Shown here piece after piece: positions 57,271-64,000 of a DNA stretch of 64,000 nucleotides. Position 1 is the first letter of the stretch; each line of letters opens with the position of its first letter. Origin of the DNA: JADJPG01 sp964491875 (lineage in GTDB: Bacteria > Verrucomicrobiota > Verrucomicrobiia > Limisphaerales > JADJPG01). The notes under the pieces are model-generated. The model was not told the DNA's origin. It ran no database searches and saw only the letters and a list, made by a program, of their open reading frames with translations. Position numbers and translations under genes: made by a program. The stretch covers positions 124,001 through 188,000 of the forward strand of contig CAZBIC010000006.1 in NCBI GenBank assembly GCA_964491875.1. Direction: 5' to 3'.

Positions 57271-58161
57271 TCAGGACGAGAAGGGATTCGCCGGCCCGGG
57301 CGGCTTTTCATCGCCGAACGGATTGCGTGTGACTTTCGGAATCGCATCGCTTGCTCGCGGAAGCCGCAGCGGACTGGCGACGATGTACGCCCAGCCCACG
57401 ACGATGTGAAGACTGAAGAGCCACAGGAAACGGAGCAGATCGACGATCCCCAGTCCGTAGAGGAGGATCGATCCTCCTGCGATCAACCCCGCCGGGATCA
57501 ACGCCGCGGCGCAGAGCTTCCAGCTGCCCGACAGAGTCAGGCGACGATCCTTGAAGAACGCGTAGACGCGCACGAATGCAAAGTAGAGTGTCGCCAGCGA
57601 GAACCAGCTGAAGAACAACCAAGCCACCACGCCGAGGCCGGCCATCCAAAGAATCATCGGCTGCCACGCGCCCCAGCGGGATTGCAGTTCAGGCCGGTTG
57701 AACTGGATGGTGGAATCCTTCGGATAGTCAAAGTTCAGGCAGCCGAAGACGGAACAGAACGCGACGTTGCGTCGATGAAACTCAACGCGCAGATCCGTCG
57801 CAACGCTCGGCGTGCCGACGCCATCAATGTCGATGACGATCGCGAGGAAGCGGTTCTCCGCCAGCGGCAGCGTCGAGGTGTGCGGCGTGCTGAGCTGCTG
57901 GTTCAGGATGTGTCCCTGATCCGGGAGCTGGGAGATCGCCTCGCGAACGATGGGAAACCAGTTCGCCGTCACGAACCACAGGACACACCAGGCAATCAAC
58001 CCAGCTGCGATCAGCTGAACAAACAGGAGGCGGCCGATTCTGGCCGTGGCAAACGCAGCAATGCCGGAGGGCGTGATCGGCTGCCAGGCAAGGGACGGAG
58101 CCCGAACTTCGGGCGGAGATTCGGGAATGTCAGACGACGTCTTGTTTTCGTCCGTTGACAT
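57271..58161 (-). CDS. Polytopic membrane protein of unknown function
   Basis: 296 residues. Hydrophobic segments: RLLFVQLIAAGLIAWCVLWFV near residue 42, then a soluble loop with LAENRFLAIVIDIDGVGTPS (about 100-165), and three more segments (MILWMAGLGVVAWLFFSWFSLATLYF, ALIPAGLIAGGSILLYGLG, FLWLFSLHIVVGWAYIV). The tail is Pro-rich. No known family is recognised. It begins nine bases after the stop of the upstream gene. Confidence 0.6.
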   Translation of the reverse strand: MSTDENKTSSDIPESPPEVRAPSLAWQPITPSGIAAFATARIGRLLFVQLIAAGLIAWCVLWFVTANWFPIVREAISQLPDQGHILNQQLSTPHTSTLPLAENRFLAIVIDIDGVGTPSVATDLRVEFHRRNVAFCSVFGCLNFDYPKDSTIQFNRPELQSRWGAWQPMILWMAGLGVVAWLFFSWFSLATLYFAFVRVYAFFKDRRLTLSGSWKLCAAALIPAGLIAGGSILLYGLGIVDLLRFLWLFSLHIVVGWAYIVASPLRLPRASDAIPKVTRNPFGDEKPPGPANPFSS

Positions 58162-58170
58162 TCGGCCGGA

Positions 58171-58599
58171 TCATTTGGTCTGCGTTTGCTGACCCTGGTT
58201 CGGGGGCTGCACGACGACGAGGTTGATGGGATAGCGGATCTTCATCACGTCATCGACGAGCACTTCGAGGAAGTAGGCACCGGGCGTGGTGAACTCGATG
58301 TTGCCGAACAACGTCACCGTGGTGGCGTTGATGCCGGGATTGTTCATCTGGAACTTCACCTCGCTCTTGCGCAGCACGGTGCTCTGGTCCGGCGCGATGA
58401 GGCGGACGCTTTCCGTGAACGTGCCGACGCCGGCCGTCCAGCGATTGAACACCGTCAGCTTGGAGGCGGTGATCGGAACTTGCGGCACGCGGACGAAATC
58501 AATCACGCCGATGAGGAAGAAGTTGCCATTGGCTTCCTGACGCACTTCTTCGCACAGCAGGGAGGACTGGAGGTCGGGGAGAATTCGAGTTGGAGTCAT
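58171..58599 (-). CDS. Small soluble beta-rich hypothetical (DUF6941-like)
   Basis: 142 residues with alternating strands: LLCEEVRQEANGNFFLIGVIDFVRV, KLTVFNRWTAGVGTFTESVRLIAPD, FGNIEFTTPGAYFLEVLVDD and IRYPINLVV. This resembles a family of short Ig-like proteins seen in the PVC group. The tail is Gln/Pro-rich. It lies 39 bases after folD and nine before the next membrane gene, so it is in the same transcription unit. Confidence 0.6.
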   Translation of the reverse strand: MTPTRILPDLQSSLLCEEVRQEANGNFFLIGVIDFVRVPQVPITASKLTVFNRWTAGVGTFTESVRLIAPDQSTVLRKSEVKFQMNNPGINATTVTLFGNIEFTTPGAYFLEVLVDDVMKIRYPINLVVVQPPNQGQQTQTK

Positions 58600-58638
58600 A
58601 TCAAGTTTTCGATGGTATCGGTCTGAGAAGCGCCCGGC

Positions 58639-59526
58639 TCAAGCCTGGATCGCCTGTTCGGCGGCGCGGACAGTATTCTGCATCAGCATGGCGATCGTCA
58701 TCGGCCCGACGCCGCCCGGGTTCGGAGTAATCTTGCCCGCGATCGGCTGCACATTGGCGAAGTCGACATCGCCCACGAGACGGCTGCCATCCTTCGCCGT
58801 GGGATCCGCGATGCGATTCACGCCCACGTCGATGACCACCGCCCCGGGCTTCACCATGTCGGCCTTCACAAAATGCGCAACGCCCATCGCCGCGATCAAA
58901 ATGTCCGCGCGACGGCAGTGCGCAGCAACGTCGCGCGTGCGCGAGTGGCAGAGGGTCACGGTCGCGTTGGCGTGCTTCGATTTCTGGCACAACATCGCGG
59001 CCATCGGTTTGCCGACAATATCGCCGCGACCGAGCACGGCCACTTCAGCACCGTCGGTTACGACGCCACTGCGAATGAGCAGCTGCTGAACGCCCGCCGG
59101 CGTGCAGGGTGCAAATCCACTGGGCTCACCCAGCATCAGCTTGCCGACATTGACGGGATGAAAGCCATCGACGTCCTTCGTCGGCAGCACTGTGGAGTAA
59201 ACCGTCGCGGAATTGATGTGCGGAGGAAGCGGCGCTTGAACCAGAATGCCGTGCAAGCGCGGATCAGCATTCAACTTTGCCAGCAGCGCCAGCAGTTCGT
59301 CCTGGGTGGTGGCTTGCGGGAGGACGTAGGTCTCCGAGAAAAAGCCGAGACGCTTGCACGTTTTCTCCTTCATCCCGACGTAAACCTTCGACGCGGGATC
59401 CTCACCCACGCGAACGAACGCGAGTCCGGGCTGAACGCCGCGTGACAAAAGAGCAGCGACGCGCTGGTAGGTTTCCGCGTGGAGTTGAACCGCGATGGCC
59501 CGTCCGTCGATGAGGTTCGTCAGCAC
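58639..59526 (-). CDS. folD: Bifunctional methylenetetrahydrofolate dehydrogenase/cyclohydrolase
   Basis: 295 residues, GTG start at 59526. FolD motifs: the Lys in SKVYVGMKEKTCKRLG, HGILVQAPLPPHI, PTKDVDGFHPVNVGKL, PCTPAGVQQLL, the nucleotide-binding VLGRGDIVGKPMA, and the C-terminal GKITPNPGGVGPMTIAML. It interconverts one-carbon tetrahydrofolates. It starts five bases after the preceding gene. Confidence 0.95.
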   Translation of the reverse strand: MLTNLIDGRAIAVQLHAETYQRVAALLSRGVQPGLAFVRVGEDPASKVYVGMKEKTCKRLGFFSETYVLPQATTQDELLALLAKLNADPRLHGILVQAPLPPHINSATVYSTVLPTKDVDGFHPVNVGKLMLGEPSGFAPCTPAGVQQLLIRSGVVTDGAEVAVLGRGDIVGKPMAAMLCQKSKHANATVTLCHSRTRDVAAHCRRADILIAAMGVAHFVKADMVKPGAVVIDVGVNRIADPTAKDGSRLVGDVDFANVQPIAGKITPNPGGVGPMTIAMLMQNTVRAAEQAIQA

Positions 59527-59531
59527 TGCAA

Positions 59532-60689
59532 TTACTGCTGAGGCACCACTTCGATGGAATCGATGTTGATCACCGGCGTGTTCGGCCAGCGTTCGTCGAG
59601 GATTTCCTCACCGGTCACGATGACGCGTTGCAGCTGCATCGACTTCACCGTGATATTGGTGTTCGGACTGAAGAGGTAGTTGATCGTCTTGTTGTTATCG
59701 AGGCTGCGCAGGACGAAATAGGTCGGAGCCTGAATGCTCGCACTGCCCTTGATGATGCCTTCGCGCGTGACGATGCGCTTCAAGGGGGGCTCGTCGACCA
59801 CTGGCGGAGGAGGAGTAACCGGAGCAGGGCTCGCCACGGTTTCCGTCGGAAGCGGAGGAGGAGGAACGACCACTGGCGGCGGAGTGACTGGCGCTGCCGG
59901 CGGAGGGGTGATGGTTTCAGCCGGAGGAATTGCCACCGCAGGCGATGTCACCACGGCGACTTCTGTCGGCGGCGGAATGACGACCGGGGGCGCAGGCGGA
60001 TTGGCCTTGGCCAGTGCGGGACCAAGGTCAGCCGGATCCGTGGAAAGCAAATGGGCGGCAACAAACGCGTAGGAATTGGTCGGCGCCTCGATCTTCGTCC
60101 AGTCGCCCTTCGTCTCGACGGTCTTAACTACAGTGCCGCGATCGATGCGACCAAGGACGCTGTAATTCTCTCCCGGACCGCTGCGGACATTGAGGCGCTT
60201 GGGAACGACGGCCTTGTCGGCGTTAAGGAACTGGCTGTTCACCCAAACCACGCTGCCGGCTGGAAGCGCGATCTTCGCCCAGCGTCCAGGCTCGTCGGTC
60301 TTGGATTTCTTAAGCGTGATCTCCTCGACAACAGTGACAACGTCACCGCGCTTCAGGTGAGTGACGATCTCGCTGTTAATGGCGGCCTGGCCACGGACAT
60401 TGACATTCTTCTCACGGGCCACGGCGGGTCCCGGCGTCAACGGCGACGTTGATTTGACGGGCTCGACGGATTTGGGCGCGGCTTTCTTTTCGGGGGCCGC
60501 CTTCTTGGCGGCGGCCTTCTTCGTCGCACTCTTGGAAGCGGGTTTTGTGGCCAGCGGAGCGGGGGTGTCGCCAGCGGGAATAACTGGAGGTTGCGGGTCC
60601 TGCGGTGCAGTCACCGGAGCCTGCGCCAGAATAGTTTCGGCAAGCAGGCTGAACGAAAGGACTGCAAACATCCAATGTTTCAGTTTCAT
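59532..60689 (-). CDS. Secreted double SH3-domain protein with Pro-rich linker
   Basis: 385 residues from ATG 60689, which overlaps the pseudouridine synthase stop (ATGA). Signal peptide (KLKHWMFAVLSFSLLAETILA). An Ala/Lys-rich low-complexity region follows, then two bacterial SH3 domains (NVRGQAAINSEIVTHLKRGDVVTVVEEI and LNVRSGPGENYSVLGRIDRGTVVKTVE). A long Pro-rich linker (PPPVVVPPPPLP) follows, and the tail is beta-like (YFVLRSLDNNKTINYLF). Role likely at the cell wall; the exact function is unknown. Confidence 0.75.
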   Translation of the reverse strand: MKLKHWMFAVLSFSLLAETILAQAPVTAPQDPQPPVIPAGDTPAPLATKPASKSATKKAAAKKAAPEKKAAPKSVEPVKSTSPLTPGPAVAREKNVNVRGQAAINSEIVTHLKRGDVVTVVEEITLKKSKTDEPGRWAKIALPAGSVVWVNSQFLNADKAVVPKRLNVRSGPGENYSVLGRIDRGTVVKTVETKGDWTKIEAPTNSYAFVAAHLLSTDPADLGPALAKANPPAPPVVIPPPTEVAVVTSPAVAIPPAETITPPPAAPVTPPPVVVPPPPLPTETVASPAPVTPPPPVVDEPPLKRIVTREGIIKGSASIQAPTYFVLRSLDNNKTINYLFSPNTNITVKSMQLQRVIVTGEEILDERWPNTPVINIDSIEVVPQQ

Positions 60690-61393
60690 ATCGGCGCAAG
60701 TAGAGATTTTATCTCTGGTTCTGTCAACGCCCGCCATTTACCAAGCGGTAGTTCGCCCAATTTTATGCGGCCAATCTGGATGCGTTGCAGGCGGGTGACT
60801 TCAAGTTCCTGAGAGGCGAAGAGCCGGCGCACTTCGCGATTGCGGCCCTCGGCGAGTTCCAACTCCACGACACTGTGGCTGTTGTTGGCAGAAATGATGC
60901 GCGCCTTCTCGGCTTTCAGAGTTTCGCCGGCGTCCTCGATGCCCTCCAGAAACCGGCGGGTCATTTTGGACTCCACTTTGCCCTCCACCGTCGCGCGGTA
61001 AATTTTGCGGACACCATAGCGCGGATGAGTGAGTCGCAGGGCGAAGTCCCCGTCGTTGGTGAGGAAGAGGAGGCCTTCGCTTTCACGATCGAGCCTGCCA
61101 ACGGGGACCAAGTGGGACCACTCCGTCGGCAGCAGATCAAGAATGGTGCTCCGGCTCAGTTCATCTTTGCGTGTGCAGAGGAACCCGGGTGGTTTGTTGA
61201 GGGCGATGTAAATCTTGCGGCGGGCCTTAAGGGGACGTCCATCCAGCTCCACGACGTCTCGACCGGGCTCGATCTTGGTGCCGAGAGTTTGGACAACGCG
61301 CCCGTTAACCGAGACACGTCCTTCGAGGATAATGGCCTCACTGGCGCGGCGGGAGGCCACGCCGGATTCGGCAAGGAATTTTTGGAGGCGCAT
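60686..61393 (-). CDS. RsuA/RluB-type pseudouridine synthase
   Basis: 235 residues from ATG 61393, beginning with an S4 RNA-binding domain (RLQKFLAESGVASRRASEAIILEGRVSVNG). The catalytic Asp lies in VGRLDRESEGLLFLTNDG, and the fold continues with KIYRATVEGKV and ELAEGRNREVRRLF. It modifies a uridine in rRNA. The ATGA overlap couples it to the SH3 protein gene. The symbol is left empty because RsuA, RluB and RluE cannot be told apart here. Confidence 0.9.
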   Translation of the reverse strand: MRLQKFLAESGVASRRASEAIILEGRVSVNGRVVQTLGTKIEPGRDVVELDGRPLKARRKIYIALNKPPGFLCTRKDELSRSTILDLLPTEWSHLVPVGRLDRESEGLLFLTNDGDFALRLTHPRYGVRKIYRATVEGKVESKMTRRFLEGIEDAGETLKAEKARIISANNSHSVVELELAEGRNREVRRLFASQELEVTRLQRIQIGRIKLGELPLGKWRALTEPEIKSLLAPI

Positions 61394-61490
61394 GGAAATT
61401 ACGAATTGCGAACCGACCAGTACAAACACGAAAACGGCCGATGGGCGGCCGTATCATGCGGGAGTCGCCATTCGGAACTCGAAATTTCGC

Positions 61491-61646
61491 TCAGGCTTCC
61501 GGCTTCGTCTTGCGAAGGCCGGTGACGCGGTCCCCCGCCTTCCACTGGCTGCGCTTCTTGAGCAGGGCCACGCGCTCAAAGCGCTTCAGGACGTTCCGTT
61601 TTGCGCCCAGAGTGCTGGCGGTGCGCAGGCTGCGATGCTGTGACAT
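61491..61646 (-). CDS. Chlamydia/Verrucomicrobia small basic protein
   Basis: 51 residues from ATG 61646; the longer frame to 61751 is not protein-like. The sequence begins MSQHRSLRTAST, then GAKRNVLKRFERVALLKKR and WKAGDRVTGLRKTKPEA. This matches the small basic protein of TIGR04137, a family restricted to the Chlamydia/Verrucomicrobia lineage and probably rRNA-binding. It is the best taxonomic marker in the window. The 297 bases downstream to the next gene hold nothing I can name. Confidence 0.9.
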   Translation of the reverse strand: MSQHRSLRTASTLGAKRNVLKRFERVALLKKRSQWKAGDRVTGLRKTKPEA

Positions 61647-61943
61647 AAATTTGTTTCGGTGCGCCGGTCGGCCGGCAGTTTTGACGTAACAAACGACCCA
61701 CTGGCTAAAACTTGCCGCTTCCCGATTCGAAGCGGACGGGGTTTCTACCACGGCACCTTCGGGAATGCCAATGGTTTCTTTTCCATTTGCGGCTAATGGG
61801 ATGCCGGTTTCTGCCGAATTAAGCCATGGAAACAGCCCCGGGAGCCGGTGAGCCGGCGCAGTTGGCCTTGGCCATGCTGAACCTGTGGCGAATCACGCGG
61901 TGCGCGTTTACGCCGCGAATAACTTGGAAACCAAACTGATCTG

Positions 61944-62810
61944 ATGGCCACGGTCGCCACTCTAACCGCCAGCGAAGAGGCTCAATTGCAGCAAACAATT
62001 GAGATGTTCGAGGTGATCACGCAGTCGCAGCCACAGGATTACCAGTCTCTGGAGATCCTGAAGGAAGCCTACCAAAAGCTTGGACGCGACAAGGACGTGG
62101 CCAACACCTCCAAACGCATCGCCCAAGCCTACGTCATGATGGGCCAGCTCTCATCCGCCATTCTGGAATACGAAAGCGTCCTCCAGCGCTGCCCGGATGA
62201 CGCGGAGGTTCTCGCCGCTTTGAGCGAGATCGAGAACAAGGCGAACACCCTCAACTCCCAGGCGGCACCTTCCGACGTCGCCGAAAACAACACCAAGATT
62301 CTCACCAAGTCCGCCGCCTCCAGGGCGAAAACAGCCGAACCAAAAGGTCCGGCCTGCGAAATCGATGACGGACGACAAACGCTCCACAAGTTGTTTGTCG
62401 ATTCCAAGGCGATCTCTGCCGGCGACTTCGACCTCTGCTGGGTGAAGCCAGACATGTCAGCGACCCCCGGAAAGGTCTTCGAGCCCTTCATTCAACTCCT
62501 CGCGGACAAAGGAGTGCTGCCCCTGGAGAAGTCCCTCAAGATCATCGCCGACAAACATCGCTGCGGCTATCTCCCGCTCGAACGTTACGACATCGATGTC
62601 GAACTCGCCCGCTCCATGCCTGCCGCCACGCTGCAACGCTGGTGCATCCTTCCCTTCGACCGTATGAGCAAATCCATCCTCGTCGCGACCGCGAACCCCT
62701 TCAACAAACGCGCCGCTCAGGAGCTGGAGGAATCCGTCCAGCAACGCCTCGTCTGGTATCTCACCTCGCCTCAGGACCTGATTAAAGCCCTCCGCAAAGT
62801 CATCCGCTAA
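61944..62810 (+). CDS. TPR protein with type II secretion ATPase N-terminal-like domain
   Basis: 288 residues. TPR-like helices fill the first 95 residues (YQSLEILKEAYQKLGRDKD, VMMGQLSSAILEYESVLQRCPDD). A Lys/Ala-rich linker follows. The C-terminal 110 residues resemble the GspE N-terminal (MshEN) domain: LADKGVLPLEKSLKIIADKHRCGYLPLERYDID, CILPFDRMSKSILVATANPFNKRAAQELEE. Such domains bind cyclic di-GMP in some ATPases. It lies 11 bases upstream of the pilB-like gene and is probably an accessory protein of the same system. Confidence 0.7.
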   Translation: MATVATLTASEEAQLQQTIEMFEVITQSQPQDYQSLEILKEAYQKLGRDKDVANTSKRIAQAYVMMGQLSSAILEYESVLQRCPDDAEVLAALSEIENKANTLNSQAAPSDVAENNTKILTKSAASRAKTAEPKGPACEIDDGRQTLHKLFVDSKAISAGDFDLCWVKPDMSATPGKVFEPFIQLLADKGVLPLEKSLKIIADKHRCGYLPLERYDIDVELARSMPAATLQRWCILPFDRMSKSILVATANPFNKRAAQELEESVQQRLVWYLTSPQDLIKALRKVIR

Positions 62811-62821
62811 CTCAGAAGCAC

Positions 62822-64000
62822 ATGGCCGCTGTAAAAACTTTCGGTGAACGCATCGCAGACGCACTCGTCGAGGACGGGCTGCTCAAGGCCGCGCAAGTCG
62901 AGGAGCTTCTCGAACAGCAAAAGAAGGAAGGCACGCGCCTCATCAAGCTGATCGCAGACAAGGGCCTCGTCACCGAGTCCGACATGGCCGTTTCCATGGG
63001 CCGCGTCCTGAACGTCCCTCCCGTCAACCTGCCCCGCTGCGGTATCTCACTCGAAATCGCTGAACTCCTGCCTCGCGACGTTTGCCAGAACCACAAAGTC
63101 CTCCCCATCTCCCGGCTCGAGAACAAATTGTTCCTGGCGATGGCCGATCCGCTGAACGTCCTCGCCATCGACGACGTCCGCCGGATCACCAAGATGGATG
63201 TCTCTCCGATGATTGCCTCGGAGAAGTCGATCCTCGACAAGCTTCACAATCTCGACAGCGGCAAGGTCGGCACGATGGACGACATCATCGACGCCGCCAA
63301 GCAGGCGGAGGACGCCGCTGAAGCCGAGGGGCTCGAGACCGTCAAGGAGACCACCGAACAGGTCAATCTCGACCAGCTTGCTGCCTCCTCCGAAGAAGCG
63401 CCCGTCATCAAGCTCGCCAACCTGATTCTCGTCCAAGCCATCAAAGAACGCGCGAGCGATATTCACATCGAGCCGTTCGAAAAGATGGTCCGCCTCCGCT
63501 ACCGCGTGGACGGCGCCCTGCTCGATAAAGTTCCGCCGCCGAAGAATCTCCAAATCGCACTCGCATCTCGTCTTAAGATCATGAGCAGCCTCGACATCGC
63601 CGAGCGTCGACTGCCGCAGGACGGACGCATGCGCGTGAAAGTCGCCGGGCGCGACTTCGATCTTCGCGTTTCTTTCCTTCCCACCGTTCACGGCGAGAAA
63701 GTCGTGCTCCGCGTTCTCGACAAAAGCAACCTCTCCGCGAGCATGGACAAGCTCGGCCTCGACGCCGACACGTTCCGCCGCTTCAAGGCCGCCGTCGACG
63801 CGCCGCATGGCTTGCTACTCGTCACCGGTCCGACCGGTTCCGGAAAAACCACGACGCTCTACTCCGCGCTCAACGAGCTCAACAATCCGGAATACAACAT
63901 CGTCACCGTCGAAGACCCCGTCGAATTCCAGATCCCCGGCATCAATCAGGTCCCGGTGAAAAAGGAAATCGGCCTTACCTTCGCCAGCGCCCTCCGCTCC
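62822..64000 (+). CDS. pilB: Type IV pilus/type II secretion ATPase (3' end outside window)
   Basis: Open to the window end; 393 residues visible. The N-terminal GspE domain has LVEDGLLKAAQVEELLEQQK and KVLPISRLENKLFLAMADPLNVLAIDDV. The core begins near residue 200 (ASDIHIEPFEKMVRLRYRVDG). Walker A GPTGSGKTT is complete (about residue 340), followed by the Asp box TVEDPVEF. The rest (Walker B, zinc or His box) lies beyond the window. It powers pilus extension or type II secretion. Whether it is PilB or GspE cannot be decided here. Confidence 0.88.
   Translation, partial: MAAVKTFGERIADALVEDGLLKAAQVEELLEQQKKEGTRLIKLIADKGLVTESDMAVSMGRVLNVPPVNLPRCGISLEIAELLPRDVCQNHKVLPISRLENKLFLAMADPLNVLAIDDVRRITKMDVSPMIASEKSILDKLHNLDSGKVGTMDDIIDAAKQAEDAAEAEGLETVKETTEQVNLDQLAASSEEAPVIKLANLILVQAIKERASDIHIEPFEKMVRLRYRVDGALLDKVPPPKNLQIALASRLKIMSSLDIAERRLPQDGRMRVKVAGRDFDLRVSFLPTVHGEKVVLRVLDKSNLSASMDKLGLDADTFRRFKAAVDAPHGLLLVTGPTGSGKTTTLYSALNELNNPEYNIVTVEDPVEFQIPGINQVPVKKEIGLTFASALRS

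Overview
The window reads as a chromosomal segment of a PVC-group bacterium, most likely a member of the Verrucomicrobiota. Lineage-informative evidence is the 51-residue small basic protein of the Chlamydia/Verrucomicrobia type at 61491-61646, a tandemly duplicated UvrA of 2113 residues (double UvrA is known from Chlamydia), and many secreted or membrane-anchored hypothetical proteins with few Shine-Dalgarno sites. No rRNA, complete tRNA, CRISPR array or insertion sequence was found.

Layout. Positions 1-5334 are the right end of a prophage: capsid (cut by the window edge), small head proteins, a beta-propeller protein, head-tail connector, tail collar and Mtd-type fibre proteins, a fibronectin-like protein and a holin-like protein. 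It ends at a 25-base 3' fragment of a proline-type tRNA, which looks like the bacterial-side attachment core. Positions 5733-15303 hold a rhodanese and then a minus-strand catabolic unit: hybrid CHASE histidine kinase, sigma-54 response regulator, a candidate -24/-12 promoter with upstream repeats, outer-membrane barrel, cysteine amidohydrolase, NCS2-type permease, a second amidohydrolase matching biuret hydrolase at every active-site position I can recall, a cupin, and a free-standing allophanate-hydrolase C-terminal domain. I read this as a regulated system for importing and hydrolysing biuret/triuret-like or ureido compounds as nitrogen sources.

Positions 15500-35532 are mainly housekeeping and envelope genes: PQQ-type propeller, phosphodiesterase, TauE/SafE exporter, PncA, CCA-adding enzyme, MsbA-type exporter, CLC channel, C-terminal processing protease, MtnP, cyclic-nucleotide-binding protein, a Ski2-like helicase and exonuclease III. 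Positions 35699-42040 encode the giant UvrA, whose interdomain linkers contain several unrelated families of inverted repeats inserted in frame. Positions 42037-54788 carry a lipoprotein hydrolase, Uma2 nuclease, zincin, rpmB, smpB, rpoZ, a 2050-residue thioester alpha-2-macroglobulin, a gamma carbonic anhydrase-like protein and a caspase-fold protein lacking its cysteine. Positions 54811-61646 are a tightly packed minus-strand run: ABC ATPase, TPR/LysM lipoprotein, membrane proteins, folD, SH3 protein, pseudouridine synthase, small basic protein. The window ends in a type II secretion/type IV pilus ATPase gene.

All names rest on reading motifs and recalled family features; no database search was run.
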